Shown: positions 18,701 to 26,766, counted from the stretch's first letter. The stretch is DNA of 64,000 nucleotides from Lachnospiraceae bacterium (GCA_017439675.1 JAFSIQ010000010.1:62001-126000), one strand, 5' to 3'. A program made the numbers and translations. The notes: generated from the sequence alone by a model not told the origin.

Positions 18701-18985
18701 TCGAAGGTTCTGATTAAGAGATATGTTCGCTTTGGTTATCGTGATAATAAAACTCTAGATACAATGTTGCGTTATATAATAGCCGCCGTGGGGTCCCATA
18801 ATATCGAGAGTGTACGGTTGCTAAGAGAATGGGTTGACAATATGAATGGATTATACAGTAATAAATACATTGATGAACAAGTGAAAAACAAACAAAATGC
18901 TGTTTTGGACATGTGTAACATAGCGTTAGATGAGGAGTATGGTGAAGAGTTATGTATGAAAGAGTTGTTTTGTTTGTTGGCTTAA
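15797..18985 (+). CDS. Large STAND-like P-loop NTPase with C-terminal helical repeats
   Basis: The 1062-residue protein has Walker A GLAGTGKST at 41-49, Walker B LIIVLDNF at about 239-246 and a sensor-like strand ending LWIIVGRNS at 274-282. The order and spacing suit a STAND/AAA-type ATPase. From about residue 380 to the end it is predicted to be mostly helical, probably TPR-like superhelical repeats. No N-terminal effector, DNA-binding domain or signal peptide is recognisable. AGGGGG precedes the ATG. It stands alone between the glycan operon and the nuclease cassette. STAND proteins act as regulators or immune-type sensors; which applies here is unknown. Confidence 0.7.
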   Translation: MLTLENNNILPRKEAARIKKYINQYISGDMGYHNAFLSVCGLAGTGKSTMIRQVCADVKTENKCFVAHVDVSDCTTEVEIYHRIAQELKRYLEKSIKIKDYEKVEKEINAFLLLYSMIYGTQEYSASDEADKKIIESVVDVIQKIFNSKQDANEIVEDKIVGEESIEEIITTILCEISPIAIPTMKHIMSAVNYMKEKQEEKKRKRILTQLKDAFETKAIREHVLKERLKVAMSYLGKLIIVLDNFQLIVNNELGRTQSWLFQEGKLLDCANALWIIVGRNSTSSLIKNYTKKYELQECYYGEIILKGFNEEQAEQYVNEACFVEQSAPMTKEDIEIRKRMLEVCAFGETSYLPYLLNMVVNYYKKLVRNNGRVSAEQFRYLKAESEFVGYYFYMNLSDLMINAFQILSCLPEWDGFWIDMVREKFDNHLLNARNLLHNTAPIEDLGGDKFKIHEAVKDGLYNETSNYIKLDVLEYLYTKFLEIYGEKTDNGLWLRTDKISVFIEVVCCYIKLQTINEQKKKLFDNIQSVVENIYKQKSGRGVVDSGFIRAYINYIDLAKDVLLVPAVSLKEWDKEQYEEQGHRNNQLFEEPIKYCDVSRIADYMGLCFKLADLYTNNNQSERATQLERACLRFLNRMHLIYIERNDINAQFKTRHLIGKFTNAMTFDMNGCGQTEEACKILKEALAELKKLALELLGSIGKQDDKEKALLDEEKEAFELLIRMEESPQFDDIIRRTGIDYTNTLNIDVPLELKERLASAYKIVLSNGMSKGKSGDNTPIKILSQLLLVEYQKMRGNIPWYSIKMNEANTEEIWKMGLHTYWLRRILLNTALEMKEKGEINISDTVFFGYKKNMLKAYHNACVYMSKRNKLEWACIIEREVIDESSMVLLPDELLGYSAVERLHEMENYIRREGDSRDFMVELYHQCDIKKGLSDNFFLEHDQIIESRQYLGDYYLNMGLYHGAFNQLSKVLIKRYVRFGYRDNKTLDTMLRYIIAAVGSHNIESVRLLREWVDNMNGLYSNKYIDEQVKNKQNAVLDMCNIALDEEYGEELCMKELFCLLA

Positions 18986-19041
18986 CAAGAGAAGTCATTG
19001 ATTTCGATACAAAATATAATTTGTAACATGAGCAAAACACC

Positions 19042-19070
19042 TTGTCATAACCCTAGCTTTTTGCTACAAT
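19042..19070 (+). promoter_or_regulatory. Strong sigma-70-type promoter with extended -10
   Basis: TTGTCA (19042-19047) is separated by 17 bases from TACAAT (19065-19070), with TGC directly before the -10 box. A perfect AAAGGAGGT site lies at 19162-19170, but no intact start codon follows. It would have driven the transposase gene now decayed at 19192-19663. Confidence 0.65.
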
Positions 19071-19191
19071 TTATGTGTTCTTATTCGAAAAAACAATGGT
19101 ATTTTTATGAAAACAGAATAGTTAAGGACACATCCTAGAACACCTCTTTTTACGATAGTACAAAGGAGGTAATTATATATATCATAACGTA

Positions 19192-19663
19192 AACATCTGT
19201 TCTGTAACAGTGGATAAGTTGTGTGAGGATGAACATGGAATTCAGTTCAGTGTGGAAGTGCAGAAGGAAGAACATCTATCATGTGGATAGGGTTCTGTCA
19301 GAGACAGGCGAATTGGTAGATAATGGTTATCACGAGCTTTATGTGAATGCAGAGGTTGACGATGGAACAACGTTGGCAGAGTACATGAAGCTTATGAAAA
19401 GTGCAAATGCCAAGTATCATGAGAAGTTTCCACGTACAAGCAATGCGGTGAGGTACTATAAGCAAGGAGAGGGGCGAAGAAAGATGTGTAAGGTTGTAGA
19501 TGAGTATGCGAAGGAATATGCAGAAGAACGCACAAAAGGATACGCGGAAGATGTCGTGCAATTCTTAATGAAAAGCGGTGTCAGTGACGATATCATTCAA
19601 GAAGCAACCAAGTTATCTTTGGAGGAGATTGCCGCTTTGAAGGAGAAACTAGTAATATCCTAG
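19192..19663 (+). pseudogene. PD-(D/E)XK nuclease-family transposase remnant (frameshifted, N-terminus lost)
   Basis: An intact frame at 19223-19663 gives a 146-residue C-terminal part with YHVDRVLSETGELVDNGYHE, the FPRTSNAVRYYKQGEG segment and an EEYAEERTKGY-like helical tail, as in PDDEXK transposases common in Clostridia. Upstream, a different frame from about 19192 reads VDKLCEDEHGIQFSVEVQKE, the end of the nuclease core strand, and stops near 19270. A frameshift therefore separates the two parts. The N-terminal catalytic portion is missing altogether. The gene is very unlikely to be functional. Confidence 0.75.
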
Positions 19664-19667
19664 TAGA
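19621..19667 (+). repeat. Transposase 3'-end direct repeat, copy A
   Basis: This stretch encodes the last residues of the transposase remnant (EEIAALKEKLVIS, stop). Its first 24 bases are identical to 24475-24498, and most of the rest matches through 24521. Both copies are followed by related hairpin terminators. Together they flank the nuclease cassette in direct orientation. Confidence 0.8.
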
Positions 19668-19686
19668 CGAATGACGCGATTATAGG

Positions 19687-19734
19687 AGACGGTTTTAAGA
19701 TGTGGAAACACATCTTGGAATCGTCTTCTTTTTT
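19687..19734 (+). terminator. Rho-independent terminator of the transposase remnant
   Basis: Outer arms AGACG/CGTCT (19687-19691, 19722-19726) enclose a perfect eight-base inner stem AAGATGTG/CACATCTT closed by a GAAA loop, followed by a T-rich run. A related terminator is found at 24542-24587. Confidence 0.8.
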
Positions 19735-19946
19735 GCAATAGTCATTCAGCCATTGAGATTGGTCATATATCTGAATTGCTTGCAAAAGCTAATGCTCATC
19801 TATAGTATCATATCAGAAAGTAACAATTAGAAAAAGTGATTTGGTAAGTAAAGAGGATGGTTTTAAATCATTTTTTTGATGAGAGGAGGGAAGAAAAGGT
19901 ATTGTTACTGTATTAAAAAATATAGATGTTATGGAGGAGTTAGAGA

Positions 19947-20633
19947 ATGCGTATCATAATAACATCATGGAATTGTCAAGGTGGGAGCGCTGCCAAATTA
20001 GCAGCAAGTCGAGGAAGTATATTAACAGATAATAACAATATTTTATTGTTGCAGGAAGTAGGTTCTTTAGAGGAACGATATATCTTGAGGGAAAATTCAC
20101 AAATAATTGGAAGAACTAAATATAAAACATATTATGCAGAACAAGAAAACGTGAAAAATAAACGATGTACAACAGGTGTTTTAGTTGCTGACAATATCGC
20201 AACCACCTATGCAGTTAAATTTAGTAGCGTGAGATTGGACGATGTAAAGCGCCCGTTTGTATATTGTATACTCTCAGTGAATGGAAAATTATTATATATT
20301 TCTACTATTCATGCAACAGCGAATCACCGCGTTTCTCCAGATGAAATAGCGAGAATTTGTGAATATTGGAAACAAGTGTGCAAGGGCACACAAAATGAAT
20401 GGATATTAATGGGGGATATGAATGCAGATTCGGAAGAATTACCAAGTGAGTTACAATCCTATATAATCGCACCGGATGAGCCTACGCAGAAAAGTGGAGG
20501 AACGTTGGATTATGTACTCGCATCAAAGATAATTCAGGATTATTTTGTAGCATATGATAACAAAATTATAAGAGTGGATTCTGCGTATAGAGATTCGGAT
20601 CATCTCGCAATACAAATTGCTGTTGATATTTGA
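19947..20633 (+). CDS. CdtB/DNase I-like endonuclease-exonuclease-phosphatase family protein
   Basis: The 228-residue protein contains the EEP catalytic set: TSWNCQG at 6-12, LLQE with E37, the IHA histidine at H122, GDMN at 156-159, LDYV at 187-190 and SDH at 217-219. The second half resembles cytolethal distending toxin subunit B in motif order: an IHA strand, then WILMGDMNADSEELPSEL, then TQKSGGTLDYV, then SDH. No signal peptide is seen, and it is shorter than typical CdtB (about 270 residues). GGAGGAG lies seven bases before the ATG. It is followed closely by two coiled-coil genes. The proposed role is the DNase (or phosphatase) component of a toxin or defence system; EEP membership is confident, the role is inferred. 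Confidence 0.82.
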   Translation: MRIIITSWNCQGGSAAKLAASRGSILTDNNNILLLQEVGSLEERYILRENSQIIGRTKYKTYYAEQENVKNKRCTTGVLVADNIATTYAVKFSSVRLDDVKRPFVYCILSVNGKLLYISTIHATANHRVSPDEIARICEYWKQVCKGTQNEWILMGDMNADSEELPSELQSYIIAPDEPTQKSGGTLDYVLASKIIQDYFVAYDNKIIRVDSAYRDSDHLAIQIAVDI

Positions 20634-20649
20634 TGAGAGGAGACTAGCT

Positions 20650-22380
20650 ATGAAATATGAAATTATACCAAAAGAAGAGACTGTAGTAGTCAAAATTGAT
20701 GAGGATGGGATTGTAGAATCCTTTGACATGACAGAGCCGCCTGCTGAGGGCAGCCTGTTAGTGGAAAAGAGCAAAAAGGATGTTCTGGGTGAAATTAATC
20801 TGGTAAAGATGCTGACGAATCTCGATAATTGTGTTGATTTGTTGCAGATTACCTTCAATGCGGTAGATGGATTTTCAGTGCAGAGCAAGGTTCAGACCTT
20901 GAGCAATAATTTTATTGATGCAATGAATAAAAGCAATGCTACGGCACTTGAGTTCAAGCTTGCAACCGAAAATGCGATGGAAGCATATATTAATGCTTAT
21001 GCATATTTGTTTTCTGGTGAGACAGAAATTGCTATGGAACTTTTGAAGGACACAAAAAGTGATGCGGCTAGAATGGTTAAAAAAGCGGAGGAATTAGTTT
21101 GCATTTATGATAAGCTCACGACAGATACCAATGGTGCACTGACAGAGGTGATGAAGGAACGTGCAGAGGATGAGAAGAAGCGTGAAGAGACGAATTCCAT
21201 GATCAAAGAATTGGAAGGTTCCATAAGAGCGATGGAAGAATTGAAGCAGAATTTGCGCAAGGATATTGAACAGTTTGAGGCGGATTACAAGAAGCTTCAG
21301 GAACGTGAGATGAAACAGGAAGAACGGGCTTATGATTTACAGCTTGCATCGATGATTATTGGAGCAGTAAATGGTATATTCGGTGTAGCTACAGATGGAA
21401 TTATGAATGGTGGAAGAGATGAGCGTGACCAGGCGGAAACTGCAAGTGAAACTGGAGAAGTGTCAGTTGAAGTACAAACAAAAAGAGAGTACACCAACAA
21501 TATCAATGAGCAGGAAGCGAAGAAGTTAGCAATCCATAAGGCGGAAACAAGAATTGAAAAGCTTGATGAGCTTTTGGATGGTCAATATTACATAGGTGGT
21601 GCAAACCATGAATCTGCTGATCCTACAGATGTGGATACACAGAAGACAGATGAGGAATTACGACAGGAGAAACAGGCAAAGGTAGATGAAATTGGCAAGC
21701 TTAATAATGAGTTAAGTACCTTGAAGGGACAAGAACAAGCATTATCTAATACACTAAGTGGTTTAGGGTTGGTGATGGATAAGGTTGCGGAGGATACCCG
21801 CAATAACGCCAGAGAGATTCGGAAGGTGGCAGATTCCTTAGCGGAGCGCATGGATGTAATAAGTAAAAAGCGGGATGATTTGAAACAACAAGAGAGGGAA
21901 AATCTGGTGAAGCTGGCTGAAAATACAGCAAAAATGCAGAATATGGTGATGGATGCCAATTCCTTGGAAAGCGCAATACAGTGTCTTGTGATTGCTGTAG
22001 GATGTTTGCGAAGAGTCCTTGCTTACCTACAGGAGATTAAGTTATTCTGGATGAATATAGAAACCTTCTGTGATAATTTGGCAGCTAATGATAATATTAC
22101 AAAGCTGATAACAATCCAAAGTGGTAAGGAACCGGAACAACGTGCCGCATATTTCAAGACACGGTTGTTTGTGCAGGGATACATCGGAGTAATTGCAAAG
22201 TGGAAGGCACTTCATGTGATTTTTGCAGAATACCTTGTAGCACTATCAACGGTATCAACCAGAATGTCCCAAACATTAGAGCAATCATTGAGTGCTGACC
22301 GTAAGGAACAGTGGAAACTGGCTACCCAGCTTGCCGGCAATCTGAAGGAAAAATTGAACGTGGAGCTTGCAGAACAGTAG
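20650..22380 (+). CDS. Long helical protein with central hydrophobic segments (alpha-pore-forming-toxin-like)
   Basis: The 576-residue protein starts at the ATG at 20650 (MKYEIIPKEE), preceded by GAGAGGAGA; an upstream TTG frame overlaps the nuclease gene. After a short beta-like N-terminus it is almost entirely helical. Coiled coil at about 170-228 runs into a hydrophobic stretch at 230-252 (LQLASMIIGAVNGIFGVATD), then a charged linker, a second coiled coil at 335-430 and another hydrophobic helix at about 442-462. A hydrophobic hairpin between long helices is the plan of ClyA/HBL/XaxA-type alpha-pore-forming toxins. No signal peptide is present. I do not recognise a named family. Confidence 0.65.
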   Translation: MKYEIIPKEETVVVKIDEDGIVESFDMTEPPAEGSLLVEKSKKDVLGEINLVKMLTNLDNCVDLLQITFNAVDGFSVQSKVQTLSNNFIDAMNKSNATALEFKLATENAMEAYINAYAYLFSGETEIAMELLKDTKSDAARMVKKAEELVCIYDKLTTDTNGALTEVMKERAEDEKKREETNSMIKELEGSIRAMEELKQNLRKDIEQFEADYKKLQEREMKQEERAYDLQLASMIIGAVNGIFGVATDGIMNGGRDERDQAETASETGEVSVEVQTKREYTNNINEQEAKKLAIHKAETRIEKLDELLDGQYYIGGANHESADPTDVDTQKTDEELRQEKQAKVDEIGKLNNELSTLKGQEQALSNTLSGLGLVMDKVAEDTRNNAREIRKVADSLAERMDVISKKRDDLKQQERENLVKLAENTAKMQNMVMDANSLESAIQCLVIAVGCLRRVLAYLQEIKLFWMNIETFCDNLAANDNITKLITIQSGKEPEQRAAYFKTRLFVQGYIGVIAKWKALHVIFAEYLVALSTVSTRMSQTLEQSLSADRKEQWKLATQLAGNLKEKLNVELAEQ

Positions 22381-22396
22381 GAAGAGGTGAGGATAG

Positions 22397-23614
22397 GTGG
22401 AAGATACTTCTTATGTGATACTTCAAAAAAGCTTAATGCAAGTTATCGAACAGTATCAAACGGTTATTAGTAATCCTTCATTTGACTATTACAATTGGGG
22501 GGAGTGTGTGAAAGCACTTTCCCCTATTGTAATTAAGCTCATAGAAGAAGCGGATGCTAGAATAGCTCTATGTGATAACAGAATAGAAAAGCTAGAGCAA
22601 GAACAATGTACGGCACTGGATAAACGGGCAGATTTGTACAAACAGCTTGAATTAGATAAATCGCGGTTGTCGGAATTAGAAACACAACGGTTAGGAATTC
22701 TACAGGAAATATCGTCTCTCACGGCAGATATTCAAAATAATCGTGCAGAAATTCAGCAGTTGCAAAATACCATTGAAGATATAAAAAAAGAAAATGAATA
22801 TTGGGATACTGTTTTCTGGGCAACCTGTTGGATACCATTTGCCAATATTGGTACAGGAATAAAAAAACATATTGAGGATGGAAAATATTACGCAAGGGCA
22901 AAGGTGTTGGGTGAGGATATTCACAATAAGGAAAGACGTATAGAGCAATTGAATACTAAACAACAGGAGGTTGTTCGAAAACAGAGAGAGAATCAAGAGT
23001 CCTCTTCTAGTATGGGAAATCAAATATCCATGATGGAAGGAGCAATTGCTGCTGTTACGAATAGCATTAATGAGTTGAGAAAGGATATGAATTTGTGGCT
23101 TGTTGCAAAGAGTGCTTGTTCAGAAATTAGTGTATATCTACAAAATAGCAATGGCAAATGGAGAATTGTGGAAGAAGGTTTTGATAAGCTCAAGCAATTG
23201 GAGCAAATGTTTTCTGTACCCACAACGGACAAATATATCAAAGGTTGCCAAGAAAAGGGGGACATTCTTTTAGTAGGTGACAGGCTCAATAGAAATGAGT
23301 ATTTGATTAGTAAAAATAGACGTTTTGTTGTTGTTATGCAATCAGATAATAATTTGGTGGTATATAATTCGGAGAAGCCACTTTGGGCAAGTCACACAGA
23401 AGGTTTTTTGGGAAATGCATATTTGGAATTGGATTGTGATGGCTTGGGTTGCCTTAAAGGAATAGACTGTAACTGGAATACTAAGCGTAAGGGGGCTAGT
23501 TTTATTATTATGCAGGATGATGGTAATTTGGTTGCATACGATGAAAAACATAATCCGTTATGGTCTACAGACACTTACATTTATGCAAATGAACAAAGTA
23601 TATATTTTATTTAA
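22397..23614 (+). CDS. Coiled-coil protein with hydrophobic core segment and C-terminal bulb-type lectin domain
   Basis: The 405-residue protein starts with GTG behind GAGGTGAGG, 16 bases after the previous gene. Long coiled coils at about 50-135 and 165-235 flank a hydrophobic segment at 138-155 (TVFWATCWIPFANIGTG), again the pattern of alpha-pore-forming toxins. The last 115 residues hold a bulb-type (B_lectin) domain with two copies of the QxDxNxVxY sugar-binding motif: QSDNNLVVY (315-323) and QDDGNLVAY (373-381). The lectin could target mannose-type glycans on a host or competitor cell. No signal peptide or anchor is visible. Confidence 0.75.
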   Translation: MEDTSYVILQKSLMQVIEQYQTVISNPSFDYYNWGECVKALSPIVIKLIEEADARIALCDNRIEKLEQEQCTALDKRADLYKQLELDKSRLSELETQRLGILQEISSLTADIQNNRAEIQQLQNTIEDIKKENEYWDTVFWATCWIPFANIGTGIKKHIEDGKYYARAKVLGEDIHNKERRIEQLNTKQQEVVRKQRENQESSSSMGNQISMMEGAIAAVTNSINELRKDMNLWLVAKSACSEISVYLQNSNGKWRIVEEGFDKLKQLEQMFSVPTTDKYIKGCQEKGDILLVGDRLNRNEYLISKNRRFVVVMQSDNNLVVYNSEKPLWASHTEGFLGNAYLELDCDGLGCLKGIDCNWNTKRKGASFIIMQDDGNLVAYDEKHNPLWSTDTYIYANEQSIYFI

Positions 23615-23754
23615 TAGTCTTTAATCCTGTTTCATTAGCTTTATTTCTAGAATGCTTGCAGAGAGCCTTGGCGATTCGTTACACTTGATATAGTCACTAT
23701 ACACGTTAAGTGAGTGCAATGCGGTCAACGAATGTTCTGATACAAGGAGAAAAG

Positions 23755-24474
23755 ATGGATATACAGAATAATTGGATAAAGAAGCAGGCAATGCATTTAC
23801 TAGAGGCACTTTATCAAGGAGAACAGAGGGTTGTCGAAGAATCATATAATCCCAATACTGAAATATGGATTCCGTATGCGTGGGGAAAAGAATGTGATTA
23901 CGAGACGTTGGGGTGCTTTTGTAAAATTCACAATAAGGTAGATAGGCTCAGGCATTTGTCTTGTGTGATTCAGGCTCAGACTCAATCAGAATATGTGATT
24001 TCGGGAAATTATTATGTGATATGGAAAGATAAAGGACAGAAGGAAGTATATATGCATTATACAATATTTTTAGAGGTGTCTAAAGATAGTAGCATTATTG
24101 TGAAATATCTTCATATTTCAGAGAATTATAAGGAAAAAAAGCGGTATTGTGTCAAAGATGTACGGGAGAGATTATTTTTTTTGTCAGATGATGAAATATT
24201 ATATTTGGAAGCACTACATAATCATGTGATTTGGCATGGGATTTCCTGTGAGGTGGAAACGGTTGGTTCGCTAAAACAGACAGAAAAAGAATTATCTAGT
24301 GATTTCATACGTATTCAAAGGAGTTATGTGGTAAATGTGAAACATATACGAAAAATTGCCCGTTGTTATGCGGAGCTAGATAATGGAGAAATGATTCCAA
24401 TTCCAGTAAAAAAGTATTGCAATGTGAAAGAAAGGATTTGGAAAAATGAAATTTACATAGGAATAAGGAAATAG
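23755..24474 (+). CDS. LytTR-domain transcriptional regulator
   Basis: The 239-residue protein starts at 23755 with AAGGAG upstream. Residues from about 140 form a LytTR DNA-binding domain (DEILYLEALHNHVIWHG, then SSDFIRIQRSYVVNVKHIRK). The N-terminal 120 residues look like an alpha+beta NTF2/SnoaL-type fold (MHLLEALYQGEQRVVEESYN) rather than a receiver domain, so it is not a classical response regulator. It follows the two helical-protein genes and its stop directly abuts repeat copy B. It probably regulates the cassette, perhaps on binding a small ligand. Confidence 0.75.
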   Translation: MDIQNNWIKKQAMHLLEALYQGEQRVVEESYNPNTEIWIPYAWGKECDYETLGCFCKIHNKVDRLRHLSCVIQAQTQSEYVISGNYYVIWKDKGQKEVYMHYTIFLEVSKDSSIIVKYLHISENYKEKKRYCVKDVRERLFFLSDDEILYLEALHNHVIWHGISCEVETVGSLKQTEKELSSDFIRIQRSYVVNVKHIRKIARCYAELDNGEMIPIPVKKYCNVKERIWKNEIYIGIRK

Positions 24475-24521
24475 GGAGGAGATTGCCGCTTTGAAGGACA
24501 AACTAGTGGCATCATAGTAGA
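24475..24521 (+). repeat. Transposase 3'-end direct repeat, copy B
   Basis: This is a non-coding relic of the same transposase end as at 19621-19667, with the first 24 bases identical and a few substitutions after. It begins on the base after the LytTR gene's stop. No other part of the transposase remains beside it. Confidence 0.8.
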
Positions 24522-24541
24522 ATGGTATAATGTGAATGTGT

Positions 24542-24587
24542 GAGACGGTTTCAAGATTCTGAAAGGTATCTTGGAATCGTCTCTTTT
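24542..24587 (+). terminator. Terminator related to the one at 19687-19734
   Basis: GAGACG (24542-24547) pairs with CGTCTC (24578-24583), with a further CAAGAT/ATCTTG inner stem, followed by TTTT. It would end transcription of the LytTR gene. Confidence 0.75.
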
Positions 24588-24599
24588 GTTTGCTATAAT
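24571..24599 (+). promoter_or_regulatory. Promoter with extended -10 overlapping the terminator
   Basis: TTGGAA (24571-24576), a 17-base spacer and TGC-TATAAT (-10 at 24594-24599). It overlaps the 3' arm of the preceding terminator and points at the phosphoglycerol-transferase-like gene. Confidence 0.55.
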
Positions 24600-24681
24600 A
24601 TGAGATGTGTCTCGAATCATAAGGCACGGTTGTAACATTGCTACGGAAGATGAGATTTTATTATAGGGAAGGATTAGATGA

Positions 24682-26766
24682 CTGAATACGAAACGAAAGA
24701 TAGCTATATTTACTATATTGAATATATTGTGTTTAGCAGTGTTTGGTTTACTGACTTATTATAATACGCAAGATCAGGAGCAAAAGGTTTTGAACATATA
24801 TCTTGGTGAAAGCCATGCAGGAAAGAATAATATTGCACAGCTTTTTTATTCTGAAGATGCTAAGAAGTTTACAAGTGCGCAGTCAGTAACCCAATCTTTT
24901 GCGGATGATGTGATTTCCATTCCTATTCAGGAGGTGGAGTTAAAGGATACATATCTCCGTCTAGATCCCTTTAATCAAAAGGGCAATTTCTCCATTGTGA
25001 AAATGGAAGTGCTGTATGGCGAGGATGTTGTACTGTCCTTGCAGGGAAAAGAATTGAAAAAGCAGATACAAAAGATGAAGAAAATATCAAAGAGATGGGA
25101 AGAAGGAGTCCTTTATTGTGAGGCGAAGAATAGTAACCCTAGGATTATTATGAAACAGTCTTTCTCGCGATTGGTTTATCAAAAATATCTAGTGAGAGAT
25201 GTGGCTCCTTATATAGGAATCATCTTGCTTTGCATTGTTTTAGGAATTGTTGAGGTTCGTTGCTTGAAGGGTGCAACGATGAAGAAAGGTGCTTTTGTAG
25301 CGATGAGTACGATTGTCTCCGCGGTCCTTGTGTTAGGTATCGTTATATTGTACGCATTTCAGTATTTTGAAAGCCACTTGGGACAAGTACCATTTAGCCA
25401 TCTCATGTATCATTTACACACTCCGTTGGGTGGAACGGATGTGTCTTCTTATACGGATGTCATTATCATCGGTGTTGTTTTGACGCTTTTATGTGTAGCT
25501 TTGTATTTGGTTGTCGGAGTAATTCTCAAGAAAAGGGAAATGCAATTCGGTTATCTCTTGTGGGGCAGCCTACTTGGATTGTCACTAATTTTAATTGGCG
25601 GAATTCGGGCGGTATTGCATTTTGATATCATAGAATACTATGAGTATACCAAAGCGAGCACCACCTTATATGAAGATTATTATGGAGATGGTCGAAAGGT
25701 GGAGTTGACATTTCCGGAAGAAAAAAGGAATCTCATCTATATCTTTTTAGAATCTATGGAGATTACCTTTGCGGATGTGGAGTCTGGTGGGGCAATGGCA
25801 GAGAATTATATGCCAGAGTTGACGCGACTTGCACTAGACAACAATTGCTTTACCGATGGTAACGTGTTGAATGGAGCCTATCATGTCAATGGTGCAACCT
25901 ATACCATGGGTGCAATGGCGGCACATACATGTGGGGTACCGATTAATACAGAGTTGATTGGCACGGATACGGTTAATAGCACATTTGAATCGGAGAACAA
26001 TTATCTGCCGGGCGTATGGAGTATTGGAGATGTGTTGGCTGAACAAGGTTACAACCAAGAGTTGTTGATTGGTTCCGTTGGTGACTTTGCAGGACGTTCC
26101 TCCTATTTCAGGGGGCATGGTGGATATATGGTTGAAGATTATAAAGAGGCTATTACAAAAGAGCGAATTCCGGCAGACTACAAGGTTTGGTGGGGATATG
26201 AAGACAAGAAATTGTTTGATTTTGCCAAGGAAGATATTACGAAATTGGCTGCCAAGGGTCAGCCATTTAACTTTACAATGTTGACGGCAGATACACATTT
26301 TACAGATGGATATTTGTGTGAATGCTGTGGCGGTGAATATGATGAGCAGTACAGTAATGTGATTGCCTGTTCTAGTAAGCAGGTGATGGAATTCATCGGT
26401 TGGATACAGGAACAGGATTTTTATGAGAATACGACCATTGTGCTAGCAGGGGATCATTTGACGATGGACTCTGCGTATATTAATAATCAGGGTGCGGCTG
26501 CATTTGATCGTAGAATGTATTTTAATGTAATCAATGCGGCGGAGGGTAAGGTGAATCACAACGGAAAGAGAACCTATACTTCTCTAGATTTATATCCGAC
26601 GACCTTGTCAAGTCTTGGTGTTTCTATTGAAGGGGACAGATTGGGATTAGGCGTAGATTTGTATTCTGATACCCCAACCTTGGCGGAGCAGTATGGGCTA
26701 GAGTATTTGAATATGGAATTGCAGAAGAATTCAGAGTATTACACGAAGGAATTGCTATATAAGTAG
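24682..26766 (+). CDS. OpgB/LtaS-like phosphoglycerol transferase (membrane sulfatase-fold)
   Basis: The protein has an N-terminal membrane helix, an outer domain, three or four further helices (about residues 170-300) and a sulfatase-fold domain. That domain shows LIYIFLESMEITFAD (metal Glu), GATYTMGAMAAHTCGVP (catalytic Thr region), MLTADTHFTDGYLC and LAGDHLTMDS (metal Asp/His). These blocks are closer to OpgB/MdoB phosphoglycerol transferases than to LtaS. Only TTG (24718) is available as a conventional start, and it lacks a ribosome site. A CTG at 24682, nine bases after GGAAGG, adds the charged residues NTKRK before the helix and is preferred here. It likely decorates a glycan with glycerol phosphate. 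Confidence 0.82.
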   Translation: MNTKRKIAIFTILNILCLAVFGLLTYYNTQDQEQKVLNIYLGESHAGKNNIAQLFYSEDAKKFTSAQSVTQSFADDVISIPIQEVELKDTYLRLDPFNQKGNFSIVKMEVLYGEDVVLSLQGKELKKQIQKMKKISKRWEEGVLYCEAKNSNPRIIMKQSFSRLVYQKYLVRDVAPYIGIILLCIVLGIVEVRCLKGATMKKGAFVAMSTIVSAVLVLGIVILYAFQYFESHLGQVPFSHLMYHLHTPLGGTDVSSYTDVIIIGVVLTLLCVALYLVVGVILKKREMQFGYLLWGSLLGLSLILIGGIRAVLHFDIIEYYEYTKASTTLYEDYYGDGRKVELTFPEEKRNLIYIFLESMEITFADVESGGAMAENYMPELTRLALDNNCFTDGNVLNGAYHVNGATYTMGAMAAHTCGVPINTELIGTDTVNSTFESENNYLPGVWSIGDVLAEQGYNQELLIGSVGDFAGRSSYFRGHGGYMVEDYKEAITKERIPADYKVWWGYEDKKLFDFAKEDITKLAAKGQPFNFTMLTADTHFTDGYLCECCGGEYDEQYSNVIACSSKQVMEFIGWIQEQDFYENTTIVLAGDHLTMDSAYINNQGAAAFDRRMYFNVINAAEGKVNHNGKRTYTSLDLYPTTLSSLGVSIEGDRLGLGVDLYSDTPTLAEQYGLEYLNMELQKNSEYYTKELLYK

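Noticed and set aside
22397..23614. Phage tail or structural protein
   Set aside because: No phage genes are near; the lectin domain and hydrophobic core segment fit a secreted or toxin-type protein better.
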